Assembly: GCF_004014805.1 (NCBI RefSeq) | Contig: NZ_ATDN01000022.1 | Span: 1 to 64,000, forward strand | Reading direction: 5' to 3' | Origin: Mycolicibacterium elephantis DSM 44368 | Lineage (GTDB): Bacteria; Actinomycetota; Actinomycetes; Mycobacteriales; Mycobacteriaceae | Length of the DNA: 64,000 nt | Shown here: positions 10,101 to 17,462 of the stretch, one piece after another | How positions within the stretch are numbered: position 1 is the stretch's first letter | Layout: each line of letters begins with the position of its first letter | Position numbers and translations under genes: made by a program | Notes under the pieces: generated by a model | Databases searched by the model: none | Told to the model about the DNA's origin: nothing | The model's input: the letters and a program-made list of their open reading frames with translations, nothing else

Positions 10101-11370
10101 CACCTGGATCGACCCGCCCCGGCGCACCGCTCCCGACGGCTCCAACTTCCAGCTGCAGCACTGGACCCACACCTTCGACTACGCGCTGGTCTCCGGCGAC
10201 GGCGACTGGCGCCACGCCGACCTGCCCGCCCGCAGCGCGGAATTCTCTCGCCCACTGCTAGCCGTCACCGAGAAGCACGATGCCGCAAGGGGATTACCGC
10301 AGACCGGCTCGCTACTGGAAATCGAACCCGCGGGCAAAGTCCAGCTCGCTGCGCTGAAAGCCGCGGGCAACCCGCTGGAGTCCGGCAGCAGCAAGACCGT
10401 GCACCCGTCGGACGGCGTGACGCTTCGGCTGGTCGAGACCTGCGGTGCGCCAGCAGAAGTCACGGTGCAATCCGGGCTGCGGCGCGTGTCCGGAATGCGC
10501 GTCAACCTGCTCGAGGAGCCTGCGGCCACCACCGCAGATCTGACGTTGCACAGCTACGAGATCGCCACCGTGCGAGCCCTACTCAACCTGCCCAAGATAC
10601 TCGACGCCGACCACACGGTGCTGGCGCCCGACGCCGAAGCGGCCCAACCGCTCTACGCCCGCTACTGGTTGCACAACCGCGGGCCGGCCGCGCTCGGCGG
10701 CATGCCCGTGATCGCCCACCTGCACCCGCAGACCGTCGACGCGCGGCCGAATTCCCCTGTGGCGCTGCGGTTGACCGCGGTGAGCGACTGCAGCGACGCG
10801 GTGCTGCACGGCCACGTGCGGCTGCGCTGCCCGGACGGCTGGACCGCCGAACCGGCCGAGCTGTCGTTCATGCTGCCGCCCGGCGAGCACCTCGACACCG
10901 AGGTCACCGTGACGGCGCCGCCTGCAGTCGCGCCGGGCCTCTACCCCGTGCGTGCGGAGCTCGCCCTGGGCGGCCATGCCGCGATGCCGCCGTCGTGGCG
11001 GCAGGCGGTCGAGGACGTCTGCGTGGTGTCGGTCGACGCGCCGCCCGACGACCGGCTGCTGCGGTGGGTGACCGAGCCGTCGCCGGTGGAGGTCGCGGCC
11101 GGTGAAACCGCGCGCCTCGCCGTCACCGTCGGCACCGACGCACACACCGACATCGCGGTCGAGGCGCACCTGATCAGCCCGTGGGGCACATGGGAGTGGC
11201 TGGGCCCGAACGCCATCGGCGCCGAGCTGGCGGCCCGCGGCACGGCCGAACTGGGCTTCGACGTCGCGCCGCCGGTCTGGGTCGCCCCCGGGGAGTGGTG
11301 GGCGTTGATCCGGGTCGGCGGTGCGGGCAGCCTGCTGTACTCGCCGGCAGTGAAGGTGGTGGTGCGATGA
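7141..11370 (+). CDS. alpha-mannosidase, glycoside hydrolase family 38
   Basis: A 1409-residue GH38 alpha-mannosidase, occupying the position of M. tuberculosis Rv0648. GH38 enzymes are zinc-dependent retaining exo-mannosidases. Zinc ligands are visible in HFHYDPVWW (His100 and Asp102), the nucleophile block WQLDAFGHD places Asp225, and AYGAHHDAITGSESD supplies the fourth ligand near His448/His449. The middle and C-terminal parts are the usual beta-sandwich domains, ending in an NPCBM/NEW2-like or Ig-like stretch. No signal peptide is seen, so a cytoplasmic role in mannan or glycan turnover is inferred. It overlaps the next gene by ATGA, which implies translational coupling. Confidence 0.93.
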   Translation: MRVISAESTELFVGPPHAPLQLVRVTYTDGGETVRVDGDGLSGHAPTAAGDGSVEVAVTVTDPVVGQQRRARVVAGETVSPFVFTVAEPGWTMYMISHFHYDPVWWNTQAAYTSVWSEDPPGRARQTNGFDLVRAHLEMARREPEYKFVLAEVDYLKPYWDTHPEDRTDLRRFIADGRVEIMGGTYNEPNTNLTSPETTIRNFVAGMGFQRGVLGASPETAWQLDAFGHDPQFPGMAADVGLTSSSWARGPHHQWGPMAGGGDPERMQFCSEFEWIAPSGRGLLTHYMPAHYSAGWWMDSAATLADAEAATYELFTSLRKVALTRNVLLPVGTDYTPPNKWVTDIHRDWNARYTWPRFVCALPREFFAAVRRELGERGVAASPQTRDMNPIYTGCHVSYIDTKQANRAAEDAVLDAEKFAVFAGLLGGATYPHAALAKAWVQLAYGAHHDAITGSESDQVYLDLLTGWRDAWEQGRTARDNALALLSSAIDGDVVVWNPLAHKRSDLVTARLPEAGGVRVLDSDGAELPTHVTHGGRCVSWLARDVPSLGWQSYRLRPDETAAGWEPVDGVSIGNGHYRLTVDPSRGGGVCSLQEGGRELIADGRVGNELAVYDEYSAHPEAGEGPWHLLPKGPVITSAAAPARVQAYRGPLGERIVVEGEIDAGEMDPPRKGQKGGKVRVDSAETSVSALLRYTQTVTLWHGVARVDCQTTIDGFTGADRLLRVRWPCPVPGALPVSEVGDAVIGRGFGLLHDGSDTAVDSAKHPWTLDNPAYGWFGLSSAVRVRVGDGVRAVSVAEVVAPTEAGSAELARELVVALVRSGVTATCSSADKPRYGDLSVDSNLPDTRIALGGPDENAFTAAVLAEADAGYTEELKRQLYTTGTARVWVPPVAPLADTWVPSADVRHVRALPVLIVAASALGAAVSGVVEDLGDFEIVVDQAAPAGLEPFDARTVAVLNRGMPGFAVESDGTLHMSLMRSCTGWPSGTWIDPPRRTAPDGSNFQLQHWTHTFDYALVSGDGDWRHADLPARSAEFSRPLLAVTEKHDAARGLPQTGSLLEIEPAGKVQLAALKAAGNPLESGSSKTVHPSDGVTLRLVETCGAPAEVTVQSGLRRVSGMRVNLLEEPAATTADLTLHSYEIATVRALLNLPKILDADHTVLAPDAEAAQPLYARYWLHNRGPAALGGMPVIAHLHPQTVDARPNSPVALRLTAVSDCSDAVLHGHVRLRCPDGWTAEPAELSFMLPPGEHLDTEVTVTAPPAVAPGLYPVRAELALGGHAAMPPSWRQAVEDVCVVSVDAPPDDRLLRWVTEPSPVEVAAGETARLAVTVGTDAHTDIAVEAHLISPWGTWEWLGPNAIGAELAARGTAELGFDVAPPVWVAPGEWWALIRVGGAGSLLYSPAVKVVVR

Positions 11371-11912
11371 ACGCGGCGACGGTCGACGGGGTGCCCGTGA
11401 CGGTCGAGGAGGTCGACGCCCGGGAGGCGCAGCTGCGGGCGTCGCGGCTGGCGTCGTCGCTGCCGCGGCCGAACACCAGCGAGGGACGACAGTTGCGCCG
11501 CTGGCTGACCCAGCTGCTGGTGACCGAACGGGTGGTGGCCGCCGAGGCCCGCGCGCTGGGGCTGAGCGCCGACGAGGCGCCGAGCGAGGACGACCTGCTG
11601 CCCGACACGGTGACCCGCATGGAGATCGGCAGCGTCGCCGCCTCGGTGCTCGCCGACCCGCTGGCACGCGCGGTGTTCGCCCGCGTCACCGCCGACGTCG
11701 ACGTCACCGCCGAAGACGTCGCGGCGTACCAACAACGAAACCCGTTGCGGTTCACCGACACCGACGAGATTGCCGCGCACCTGCGCGGGGCGGCCCGCCG
11801 TCGCGCGTTCCGGCGGTGGCTGGACGCGCGCTGCGCGGCCGTCGTCGAACTCGCCCCGGGCTACGAGCACCCCGGCGATCCGCGTCAGCCCGACAACACC
11901 CACCGCCACTGA
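11367..11912 (+). CDS. conserved protein at the Rv0649 (fabD2) position
   Basis: A 181-residue protein coupled to the mannosidase stop by an ATGA overlap and to the kinase by TGATG. In M. tuberculosis the gene at this position is annotated fabD2, a malonyl-CoA:ACP transacylase. Nothing here supports that: there is no GHSxG nucleophile elbow, and the length is far below the roughly 300 residues of FabD. Instead the N-terminus (VDGVPVTVEEVDAREAQLR, RQLRRWLTQLLVTERVVAAE) resembles the helical N-terminal segment of SurA/PpiC-type chaperones. Co-transcription suggests a role in the same glycan pathway, but the function is unknown. Confidence 0.8.
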   Translation: MNAATVDGVPVTVEEVDAREAQLRASRLASSLPRPNTSEGRQLRRWLTQLLVTERVVAAEARALGLSADEAPSEDDLLPDTVTRMEIGSVAASVLADPLARAVFARVTADVDVTAEDVAAYQQRNPLRFTDTDEIAAHLRGAARRRAFRRWLDARCAAVVELAPGYEHPGDPRQPDNTHRH

Positions 11913-12823
11913 TGACCACGCTGGCGATCGACATCGGCGGCACGAAGATCGCCGTCGGCCTGGTCGACGACGACGGCACGCTGGTGCACAACACCAAGGC
12001 GCCGACGCCCGACGGCGACGCGGAGACGGTGTGGGCGGCCCTCGAGGCGCTGATCGCCGACGCGCTCACGGCCGCGGGCGGGCGCGTGCGCGGTGTGGGC
12101 ATCGGCTGCGGCGGGCCGATCGACCTGTCGTCCGGAACCGTCAGCCCCATCAACATCGTTGAGTGGCAACGCTTTCCGCTTGTCGACCGGGTCGCGGCGG
12201 TGGTCGACGCCCCGGTGCGGCTGCGCGGTGACGGGTTGTGCATGGCGCTGGGCGAGCGCTGGGTCGGGGCGGGCCGCGGTGCGCGGTTCATGCTCGGCAT
12301 GGTGGTGTCCACCGGCGTCGGCGGCGGGCTGGTGCTCGACGGGGCCCCCTACGGCGGGCGCACCGGCAACGCCGGGCACGTCGGCCACGTCGTCGTCGAC
12401 CTCGACGGCGCGCCGTGCAGTTGCGGCGGACGTGGCTGCGTCGAGACGATCGCCGCGGGCCCGCGGATGGCGCAGTGGGCACGCACCCAGGGCTGGGACG
12501 CGCCCGTCGACGCCGACGCCAAGGAACTCGCCGACGCCGCCAACGCGGGAGACGCCGTCGCGCTGCGGGCGTATCGGCGCGGGGCCACCGCCGTCGCCGC
12601 CATGATCGCGTCGGTGGCCGCCGTGTGCGATCTGGACCTCGTCGTCATCGGCGGCGGCGTCGCGAAATCCGGTGCCCTGCTCTTCGACCCGGTGCGTGAG
12701 GCGCTGGCGTCCTACGCCGGGCTGGAGTTCCTGCACGGCCTGCGGGTGGTGCCCGCCGCGCTGGGCAGCGAGGCCGGGCTCATCGGGGCGGCCGCCTTGG
12801 TGGTGACCGGCGAGCAGACGTGA
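11912..12823 (+). CDS. ROK-family sugar kinase
   Basis: A 303-residue ROK kinase, at the position of Rv0650. The ATP-binding phosphate-1 block AIDIGGTKIAVGLVD opens the protein; the substrate region GIGCGGPIDLSSG and the GNAGHVGHVV motif follow. The ROK zinc signature CSCGGRGCVET is complete. The family phosphorylates glucose, mannose, fructose or N-acetylated hexosamines; the coupled mannosidase makes mannose a reasonable guess. There is no N-terminal HTH, so it is a kinase rather than a repressor. The last codons (GEQT and stop) are supplied by the palindromic element that starts at 12810. Confidence 0.93.
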   Translation: MTTLAIDIGGTKIAVGLVDDDGTLVHNTKAPTPDGDAETVWAALEALIADALTAAGGRVRGVGIGCGGPIDLSSGTVSPINIVEWQRFPLVDRVAAVVDAPVRLRGDGLCMALGERWVGAGRGARFMLGMVVSTGVGGGLVLDGAPYGGRTGNAGHVGHVVVDLDGAPCSCGGRGCVETIAAGPRMAQWARTQGWDAPVDADAKELADAANAGDAVALRAYRRGATAVAAMIASVAAVCDLDLVVIGGGVAKSGALLFDPVREALASYAGLEFLHGLRVVPAALGSEAGLIGAAALVVTGEQT

Positions 12824-12869
12824 ACTCCCCTCAAACAGCCCGAGGTTGGGGGTTCTCGCGTCTGCTCGC
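12810..12869. repeat. 60-bp palindromic element, copy 3, holding two stop codons
   Basis: It lies across the convergent ends of the ROK kinase and the HxlR regulator. The plus-strand kinase stop (12821-12823) and the minus-strand regulator stop (12831-12833) are both inside it, so it encodes the C-termini of both proteins. The outer 10-base arms are perfect; the inner arms are more diverged than in other copies. Confidence 0.9.
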
Positions 12870-13202
12870 CGAAAGTGCGTCGCGGGTCATGTGCTTGCGG
12901 CCCCAGTCGCACAGCGCCTCCAACACCGGCGCCAGCGTCCTGCCGTACTCCGAGATGGAGTAGTGCACACACGGCGGCACCGTCTTGGCATCGTGGCGGT
13001 CGAGAATGCCGTCGTCGACCAGCTCGCGAAGGTGACGGATGAGCATGCGCTCGGAGATATCGGGGATGCTGCGACGCAGCTCGGCGGTGCGCATCGGGCC
13101 GTCCTGCAGCCGCCACAGAATGGTGCCTTTCCATCGGCCGTCGATCACCGTCAACGCGGTGTCGATCGGGCATTCGTTGAGTCCCTTCTTCGACACCGCC
13201 AT
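12831..13202 (-). CDS. HxlR-family transcriptional regulator
   Basis: A 123-residue winged-helix regulator of the HxlR (MarR-like) family. The family hallmarks are CPIDTALTVIDGRWKGTILWRL, with the conserved early cysteine, followed by GPMRTAELRRSIPDISERMLIRHLRELVDDG. These regulators often sense electrophiles or oxidants through that cysteine and repress a divergent gene. Here the divergent partner is the membrane protein at 13274. The natural protein probably ended near DWGRKHMTRD; the final SASRRENPQPRAV is encoded by the palindrome. Confidence 0.92.
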   Translation of the reverse strand: MAVSKKGLNECPIDTALTVIDGRWKGTILWRLQDGPMRTAELRRSIPDISERMLIRHLRELVDDGILDRHDAKTVPPCVHYSISEYGRTLAPVLEALCDWGRKHMTRDALSASRRENPQPRAV

Positions 13203-13273
13203 CGCGACTCCTTACGCTGCCAAATGTGTCAGTACCTTGTTTTTTGTCAGCATAAGCTGTCAGGGTCGAGGGC
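13203..13273. promoter_or_regulatory. divergent promoter region with TGTCAG repeats
   Basis: The 71-bp gap between the hxlR-like gene and the membrane protein gene contains three direct TGTCAG hexamers at 13227, 13245 and 13258 in an unusually AT-rich patch. This is a plausible operator for the HxlR regulator; no symmetric site typical of the family is obvious. Confidence 0.4.
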
Positions 13274-13705
13274 ATGGACGCAATCGTGGGATCCCTTGCC
13301 CTGTTGATCACCGGCCCGATGGTCGGCGTCGAGATCGCGGTCGCGGCGTTCACCAACCCGGTGTTCGCGCGGTTGCCCGATGACGGGTTCGCGCGGGCCC
13401 GCAGCGACGGCAGCCGGGTGCTGGGCAAGGTGATGCCGTTCTGGTACATCGGCTCCCTGTTGCTGCTGATCGCGACCGCCGTCGTCACCCGCGACTGGTT
13501 CATCATCACCGCGGCGGCGGTGATGGCCGTCGTGGTGCTGATGACCGTGACGCTGATGGTGCCGGTCAACAACCGGATCGGCCGCTGGTCAGGGGCCGCC
13601 GATGCGTCGCGCGACGAGGCGCGGCTGTGGGACCGGCTGCACTGGCGGCGGGTGTTCCTGCTCGTCGCGCTGTACGCGCTGCTGATCGCCGGTCTGGCGG
13701 TGTAG
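13274..13705 (+). CDS. DUF1772-like four-helix membrane protein
   Basis: A 143-residue integral membrane protein with four hydrophobic segments (about residues 4-25, 55-75, 78-98 and 125-143). The pattern ITGPMVGVEIAVAAFTNPVF early and PVNNRIGRW in the centre resembles the DUF1772/anthrone-oxygenase-like family. That family is commonly found beside HxlR or TetR regulators. The biochemical role is not established. Transcription diverges from the HxlR regulator, which probably represses it. Confidence 0.75.
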   Translation: MDAIVGSLALLITGPMVGVEIAVAAFTNPVFARLPDDGFARARSDGSRVLGKVMPFWYIGSLLLLIATAVVTRDWFIITAAAVMAVVVLMTVTLMVPVNNRIGRWSGAADASRDEARLWDRLHWRRVFLLVALYALLIAGLAV

Positions 13706-13711
13706 TCCGTT

Positions 13712-13741
13712 TTGGCTGATCGGCGGGCGGCAGGCTATTCT
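13712..13741 (+). promoter_or_regulatory. rplJ promoter
   Basis: TTGGCT at 13712-13717 and TATTCT at 13736-13741 with an 18-bp spacer form a SigA-like promoter. Expected transcription start is about 13748. The TATTNT -10 resembles those proposed here for rpoB and rpsL. Confidence 0.6.
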
Positions 13742-13747
13742 GTGTCG

Positions 13748-13929
13748 GTTCCACCGAAGACCGTCGGTTACCGAGAAATCGGTCGAAGGTCCGGGTTTGA
13801 CCCGGCGGCCCACGCAGGAGGACGAGGCTAACGCTGTATTTGTGCGCCCCGACCTGTCTGCGTCGGGGCGTTCGTCATTCTCGGGGCGGTTGAGGCGGAA
13901 CGTCGACAACCAACCACGAGGAGGCATGC
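13748..13929 (+). promoter_or_regulatory. rplJ leader, candidate L10 autoregulatory leader
   Basis: An untranslated leader of about 180 nt precedes rplJ. It includes a strong hairpin (9-bp GC-rich arms at 13845-13853 and 13862-13870, 8-base loop) and upstream pairable segments. L10(L12)4 binds such leaders and represses its own operon in many bacteria. The assignment rests on position and structure; no covariance search was possible. Confidence 0.55.
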
Positions 13930-14457
13930 ATGGCCACGGAGGACAAGGCCGCCGCAATTGCCGACATCGTCGAGCGATTCAACTCGTCGACGGCCACGGT
14001 CGTCACCGAGTTCCGCGGTCTTTCGGTCGCCCAACTGGCCGAGCTGCGGCGGTCGCTCGGTGATTCCGCCAGCTATCGGATCGCCAAGAACACGCTGGTC
14101 AAGCGTGCCGCGGCGGAGGCCGGCATCGAGGGTCTCGACGAGCTGTTCGTCGGTCCCACCGCGATTGCGTTCGTCAAGGGCGAGGCCGTCGACGCTGCCA
14201 AGGCGCTCAAGAAGTTCGCCAAGGACAACAAGGCCCTCGTCATCAAGGGCGGCTACATGGACGGCCGTCCGCTCAGCGTCGCCGAGGTCGAGCAGATCGC
14301 CGACCTGGAGTCGCGCGAGGTGCTGCTGGCCAAGCTGGCCGGCGCGATGAAGGCCAATCTGACCAAGGCCGCCGGGCTGTTCAACGCCCCGGCGTCGCAG
14401 GTCGCTCGACTGGCCGCTGCTCTGGAAGAGAAGAAAGCCGGCGAAGAAGCCGCCTAA
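13930..14457 (+). CDS. rplJ: 50S ribosomal protein L10
   Basis: A 175-residue L10, which anchors the L7/L12 stalk to 23S rRNA and recruits translational GTPases. The conserved N-terminal region reads FRGLSVAQLAELRRSLGDS and YRIAKNTLVKRAA, and the C-terminal helix that binds L12 dimers is alanine-rich and ends in EEKKAGEEAA. The ATG at 13930 follows an ACGAGGAGG ribosome site. It is followed by rplL after 44 bp in the usual operon. Length and sequence are standard for mycobacteria. Confidence 0.98.
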   Translation: MATEDKAAAIADIVERFNSSTATVVTEFRGLSVAQLAELRRSLGDSASYRIAKNTLVKRAAAEAGIEGLDELFVGPTAIAFVKGEAVDAAKALKKFAKDNKALVIKGGYMDGRPLSVAEVEQIADLESREVLLAKLAGAMKANLTKAAGLFNAPASQVARLAAALEEKKAGEEAA

Positions 14458-14501
14458 CCACCCAACTTGCACAAACCGCAACAAATCAGGAAGGACCCAC
14501 C

Positions 14502-14897
14502 ATGGCCAAGCTGTCCACCGACGAGCTGCTCGACGCGTTCAAGGAACTGACGCTGCTGGAGCTCTCCGAGTTCGTCAAGAAGTTCGAGGAGACCTTCGAC
14601 GTCACCGCCGCCGCTCCGGTCGCCGTCGCGGCCGCCCCCGGCGCCGCTGCCGCCGGCGCCCCCGCCGAGGCCGGCGAGGAGCAGTCGGAGTTCGACGTCA
14701 TCCTGGAGAGCGCCGGCGACAAGAAGATCGGCGTGATCAAGGTCGTCCGCGAGATCGTCTCCGGCCTGGGCCTCAAGGAGGCCAAGGACCTGGTCGACAG
14801 CGCGCCCAAGCCGCTGCTCGAGAAGGTCGCCAAGGAGGCCGCCGAGGAGGCCAAGGGCAAGCTCGAGGCCGCCGGCGCGACGGTCACCGTCAAGTAG
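14502..14897 (+). CDS. rplL: 50S ribosomal protein L7/L12
   Basis: A 131-residue L7/L12 stalk protein. The N-terminal dimerisation helix (MAKLSTDELLDAFKELTLLE) is followed by an alanine/proline/glycine hinge (about residues 36-60). The C-terminal domain, which contacts elongation factors, includes KKIGVIKVVREIVSGLGLKEAKDLV. An AGGAAGGA ribosome site precedes the ATG. Together with L10 it forms the flexible stalk of the large subunit. Confidence 0.98.
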   Translation: MAKLSTDELLDAFKELTLLELSEFVKKFEETFDVTAAAPVAVAAAPGAAAAGAPAEAGEEQSEFDVILESAGDKKIGVIKVVREIVSGLGLKEAKDLVDSAPKPLLEKVAKEAAEEAKGKLEAAGATVTVK

Positions 14898-14909
14898 GCG
14901 AATTCGACG

Positions 14910-14946
14910 CTGTGGGGCCGGTCTAGCAAACAGACCGGCCCCACAG
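14910..14946 (+). terminator. rplJL terminator hairpin
   Basis: A perfect 15-bp stem (CTGTGGGGCCGGTCT, 14910-14924, with 14932-14946) and a 7-base loop lie 13 bp after rplL. There is only a weak T-rich tail, as is common in mycobacteria. It separates rplJL from the mkl genes. Confidence 0.85.
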
Positions 14947-15079
14947 TCGTCTTTACTGCCGGCCACGTCAATATCGGGATGACCGGACTCTTGTGTTGTG
15001 ACGAGACCGCATAAGCTACAGTGACTCAAGCCACAGGTGGGAGACGTGTGGCGGAAAAAACTTGGCGGAAGGATTTCGC

Positions 15080-16399
15080 GTGGGCATTGGTATTCAGGTT
15101 GAAGGGCTGACCAAGTCCTTCGGGCCCCAGCGAATTTGGGAGGACGTCACGCTGGACATCCCCCCGGGTGAGGTCAGCGTCCTGCTTGGCCCGTCGGGTA
15201 CCGGTAAATCCGTCTTCCTGAAGTCCCTGATCGGGTTGTTGCGCCCCGAGCGCGGCAAGATCATCGTCGACGGCACCGACGTCATTCAGTGCACCGCCAA
15301 GGAGCTCTACGAGATCCGCACGCTGTTCGGCGTGATGTTTCAGGACGGCGCGCTGTTCGGCTCGATGAGCATCTACGACAACACCGCTTTCCCCTTGCGT
15401 GAGCACACGAAGAAGAAGGAAAGCGAGATCCGCAACATCGTCATGGAGAAGCTCGAGCTGGTGGGTCTGGCCGGCGACGAGAACAAGTTCCCCGGCGAGA
15501 TCTCCGGCGGTATGCGCAAACGCGCCGGGCTGGCCCGCTCGCTGGTGCTCGACCCGCAGATCATCCTCTGCGACGAGCCCGACTCCGGTCTGGACCCCGT
15601 CCGTACCGCCTACCTGTCGCAGCTGCTGATCGACATCAACGCCCAGATCGACGCCACGATCCTGATCGTCACGCACAACATCAACATCGCCCGCACGGTG
15701 CCGGACAACATGGGCATGCTGTTCCGCAAGCACCTGGTCATGTTCGGACCCCGCGAAGTGCTGCTGACCAGCGACGAGCCGGTCGTCAAGCAGTTCCTCA
15801 ACGGCCGCCGGATCGGCCCGATCGGCATGTCTGAGGAGAAGGACGAGTCGACGATGGCCGAAGAGCAGGCCATGTTCGACGCCGGCCACCACGACGGCGG
15901 GGTCGAGGAGATCCAGGGCGTGCCGCCGCAGATCCAGGCGACGCCGGGGATGCCGGAGCGCAAGGCGGTGGCGCGTCGCCAGGCCCGGGTGCGCGAGATC
16001 CTGCACACCCTGCCGCCGGCCGCGCAGGCCGCGATCCGCGAGGACCGCAGATCCAGGCGACGCCGGGGATGCCGGAGCGCAAGGCGGTGGCGCGTCGCCA
16101 GGCCCGGGTGCGCGAGATCCTGCACACCCTGCCGCCGGCCGCGCAGGCCGCGATCCGCGAGGACCTCGAGAGCTCGCAGCACTACTCGGGCGGCGGGGTC
16201 GGTGAGGCCACGACCGCGCGGCATCACACGGCGGACGACGACGCCCCGACGGGCGCCATCCCCACCGCCGAGAGGTAACCCCGGCTCCCGATCTTGTAGC
16301 GGCTCGTTTCGCCGAGTCGTCGGCGTTACCCGCGCTGATGACGCATCCTGGTGCTTGAGCACCCCTTTGACCGGGTGCGTAGGTATGCGTCAGCTGTAA
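15080..16399 (+). CDS. mkl: Mkl/MceG-type ABC ATPase, copy 1, tail frameshifted
   Basis: ATPase that powers Mce lipid importers (M. tuberculosis Rv0655, MceG). Walker A GPSGTGKS, signature SGGMRKRAGLARSL and Walker B ILCDEPDSGLDP are intact, followed by VTHNIN and the MceG-specific C-terminal part (GRRIGPIGM, ERKAVARRQARVREILHTLP). The GTG at 15080 has a GGAAGGA site 7 bases upstream; a TTG at 15062 is less likely. A perfect 119-bp tandem duplication (15926-16163) shifts the frame near residue 323, so the normal tail is replaced by an arginine-rich read-through ending at 16399. The normal tail survives in another frame and would stop at 16278. The ATPase core is unaffected. Confidence 0.88.
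   Translation: MGIGIQVEGLTKSFGPQRIWEDVTLDIPPGEVSVLLGPSGTGKSVFLKSLIGLLRPERGKIIVDGTDVIQCTAKELYEIRTLFGVMFQDGALFGSMSIYDNTAFPLREHTKKKESEIRNIVMEKLELVGLAGDENKFPGEISGGMRKRAGLARSLVLDPQIILCDEPDSGLDPVRTAYLSQLLIDINAQIDATILIVTHNINIARTVPDNMGMLFRKHLVMFGPREVLLTSDEPVVKQFLNGRRIGPIGMSEEKDESTMAEEQAMFDAGHHDGGVEEIQGVPPQIQATPGMPERKAVARRQARVREILHTLPPAAQAAIREDRRSRRRRGCRSARRWRVARPGCARSCTPCRRPRRPRSARTSRARSTTRAAGSVRPRPRGITRRTTTPRRAPSPPPRGNPGSRSCSGSFRRVVGVTRADDASWCLSTPLTGCVGMRQL
15926..16163. repeat. perfect 119-bp tandem duplication inside mkl copy 1
   Basis: Bases 15926-16044 are repeated exactly at 16045-16163. Because 119 is not a multiple of 3, the downstream frame shifts by two bases. Perfect identity means a very recent event, a culture variant or an assembly error. 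Removing one copy restores a protein ending in APTGAIPTAER at 16278. Confidence 0.95.
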
Positions 16400-16412
16400 A
16401 GGGTGAGGTGGC

Positions 16413-17438
16413 ATGGGCATAGGCATTCAGGTGGAAGGGCTGACCAAGTCCTTCGGTCCTCAGCGCATCTGGGAAGACGTCACGCTGGACATTCCCGCCG
16501 GTGAGGTCAGCGTGCTGCTTGGCCCGTCGGGTACCGGCAAGTCCGTCTTCCTGAAGTGCCTGATCGGTTTGCTGCGTCCCGATCGGGGCAAGATCATCGT
16601 CGACGGCACCAACATCGTCGAATGCACAGCGAAGGAGCTCTACGAGATCCGCACGCTGTTCGGGGTGATGTTTCAGGACGGCGCGCTGTTCGGCTCGATG
16701 AGCATCTACGACAACACCGCTTTCCCGCTGCGTGAGCACACGAAGAAGAAGGAAAGCGAGATCCGTCAGATCGTGATGGAGAAGCTCGAGCTGGTCGGGC
16801 TCGCGGGCGACGAGAACAAGTTCCCCGGTGAGATCTCCGGCGGTATGCGTAAACGTGCGGGGCTGGCCCGCTCGCTGGTGCTGGATCCGCAGATCATCCT
16901 CTGCGACGAGCCCGACTCGGGTCTGGACCCCGTCCGCACGGCGTATCTGTCGCAGCTGCTGATCGACATCAACGCCCAGATCGACGCCACGATCCTGATC
17001 GTCACGCACAACATCAACATCGCCCGCACGGTGCCGGACAACATCGGGATGCTGTTCCGCAAGAAACTGGTGATGTTCGGACCCCGCGAGGTGTTGTTGA
17101 CCAGCGACGAGCCCGTGGTCAAGCAGTTCCTCAACGGCCGGCGGGTCGGCCCGATCGGTATGTCGGAGGAGAAGGACGAGTCGACGATGGCCGAGGAGCA
17201 GGCCATGTTCGACGCCGGCCACCACGACGGCGGGGTCGAGGAGATCCAGGGCGTGCCGCGCCAGATCACCCCGACGCCGGGGATGCCGGAGCGCAAGGCG
17301 GTGGCGCGTCGCCAGGCCCGGGTGCGCGAGATCCTGCACACCCTGCCGCCGGCCGCGCAGGCCGCGATCCGCGAGGATCTCGAGCGCGCCGACAGCCTCG
17401 AGGCGACGACGGGGCCGCTTCGTACCGCCGGACGGTAG
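16413..17438 (+). CDS. mkl: Mkl/MceG-type ABC ATPase, copy 2
   Basis: A 341-residue paralogue of the preceding gene, nearly identical through the ATPase domain (GPSGTGKS, SGGMRKRAGLARSL, ILCDEPDSGLDP). It differs at scattered positions and in the last 20 residues (ERADSLEATTGPLRTAGR). It is full length and intact, starting at the ATG at 16413 with an AGGTGGC site upstream. MceG energises all Mce transporters in characterised mycobacteria, normally from a single gene. Copy 1 keeps more M. tuberculosis-like residues (RRIGPIGM), so copy 2 may be the derived duplicate. A 134-bp gap separates the genes and could carry its own promoter. Confidence 0.93.
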   Translation: MGIGIQVEGLTKSFGPQRIWEDVTLDIPAGEVSVLLGPSGTGKSVFLKCLIGLLRPDRGKIIVDGTNIVECTAKELYEIRTLFGVMFQDGALFGSMSIYDNTAFPLREHTKKKESEIRQIVMEKLELVGLAGDENKFPGEISGGMRKRAGLARSLVLDPQIILCDEPDSGLDPVRTAYLSQLLIDINAQIDATILIVTHNINIARTVPDNIGMLFRKKLVMFGPREVLLTSDEPVVKQFLNGRRVGPIGMSEEKDESTMAEEQAMFDAGHHDGGVEEIQGVPRQITPTPGMPERKAVARRQARVREILHTLPPAAQAAIREDLERADSLEATTGPLRTAGR

Positions 17439-17462
17439 TCGACTTGGCCGCGCCGTGAGCGC

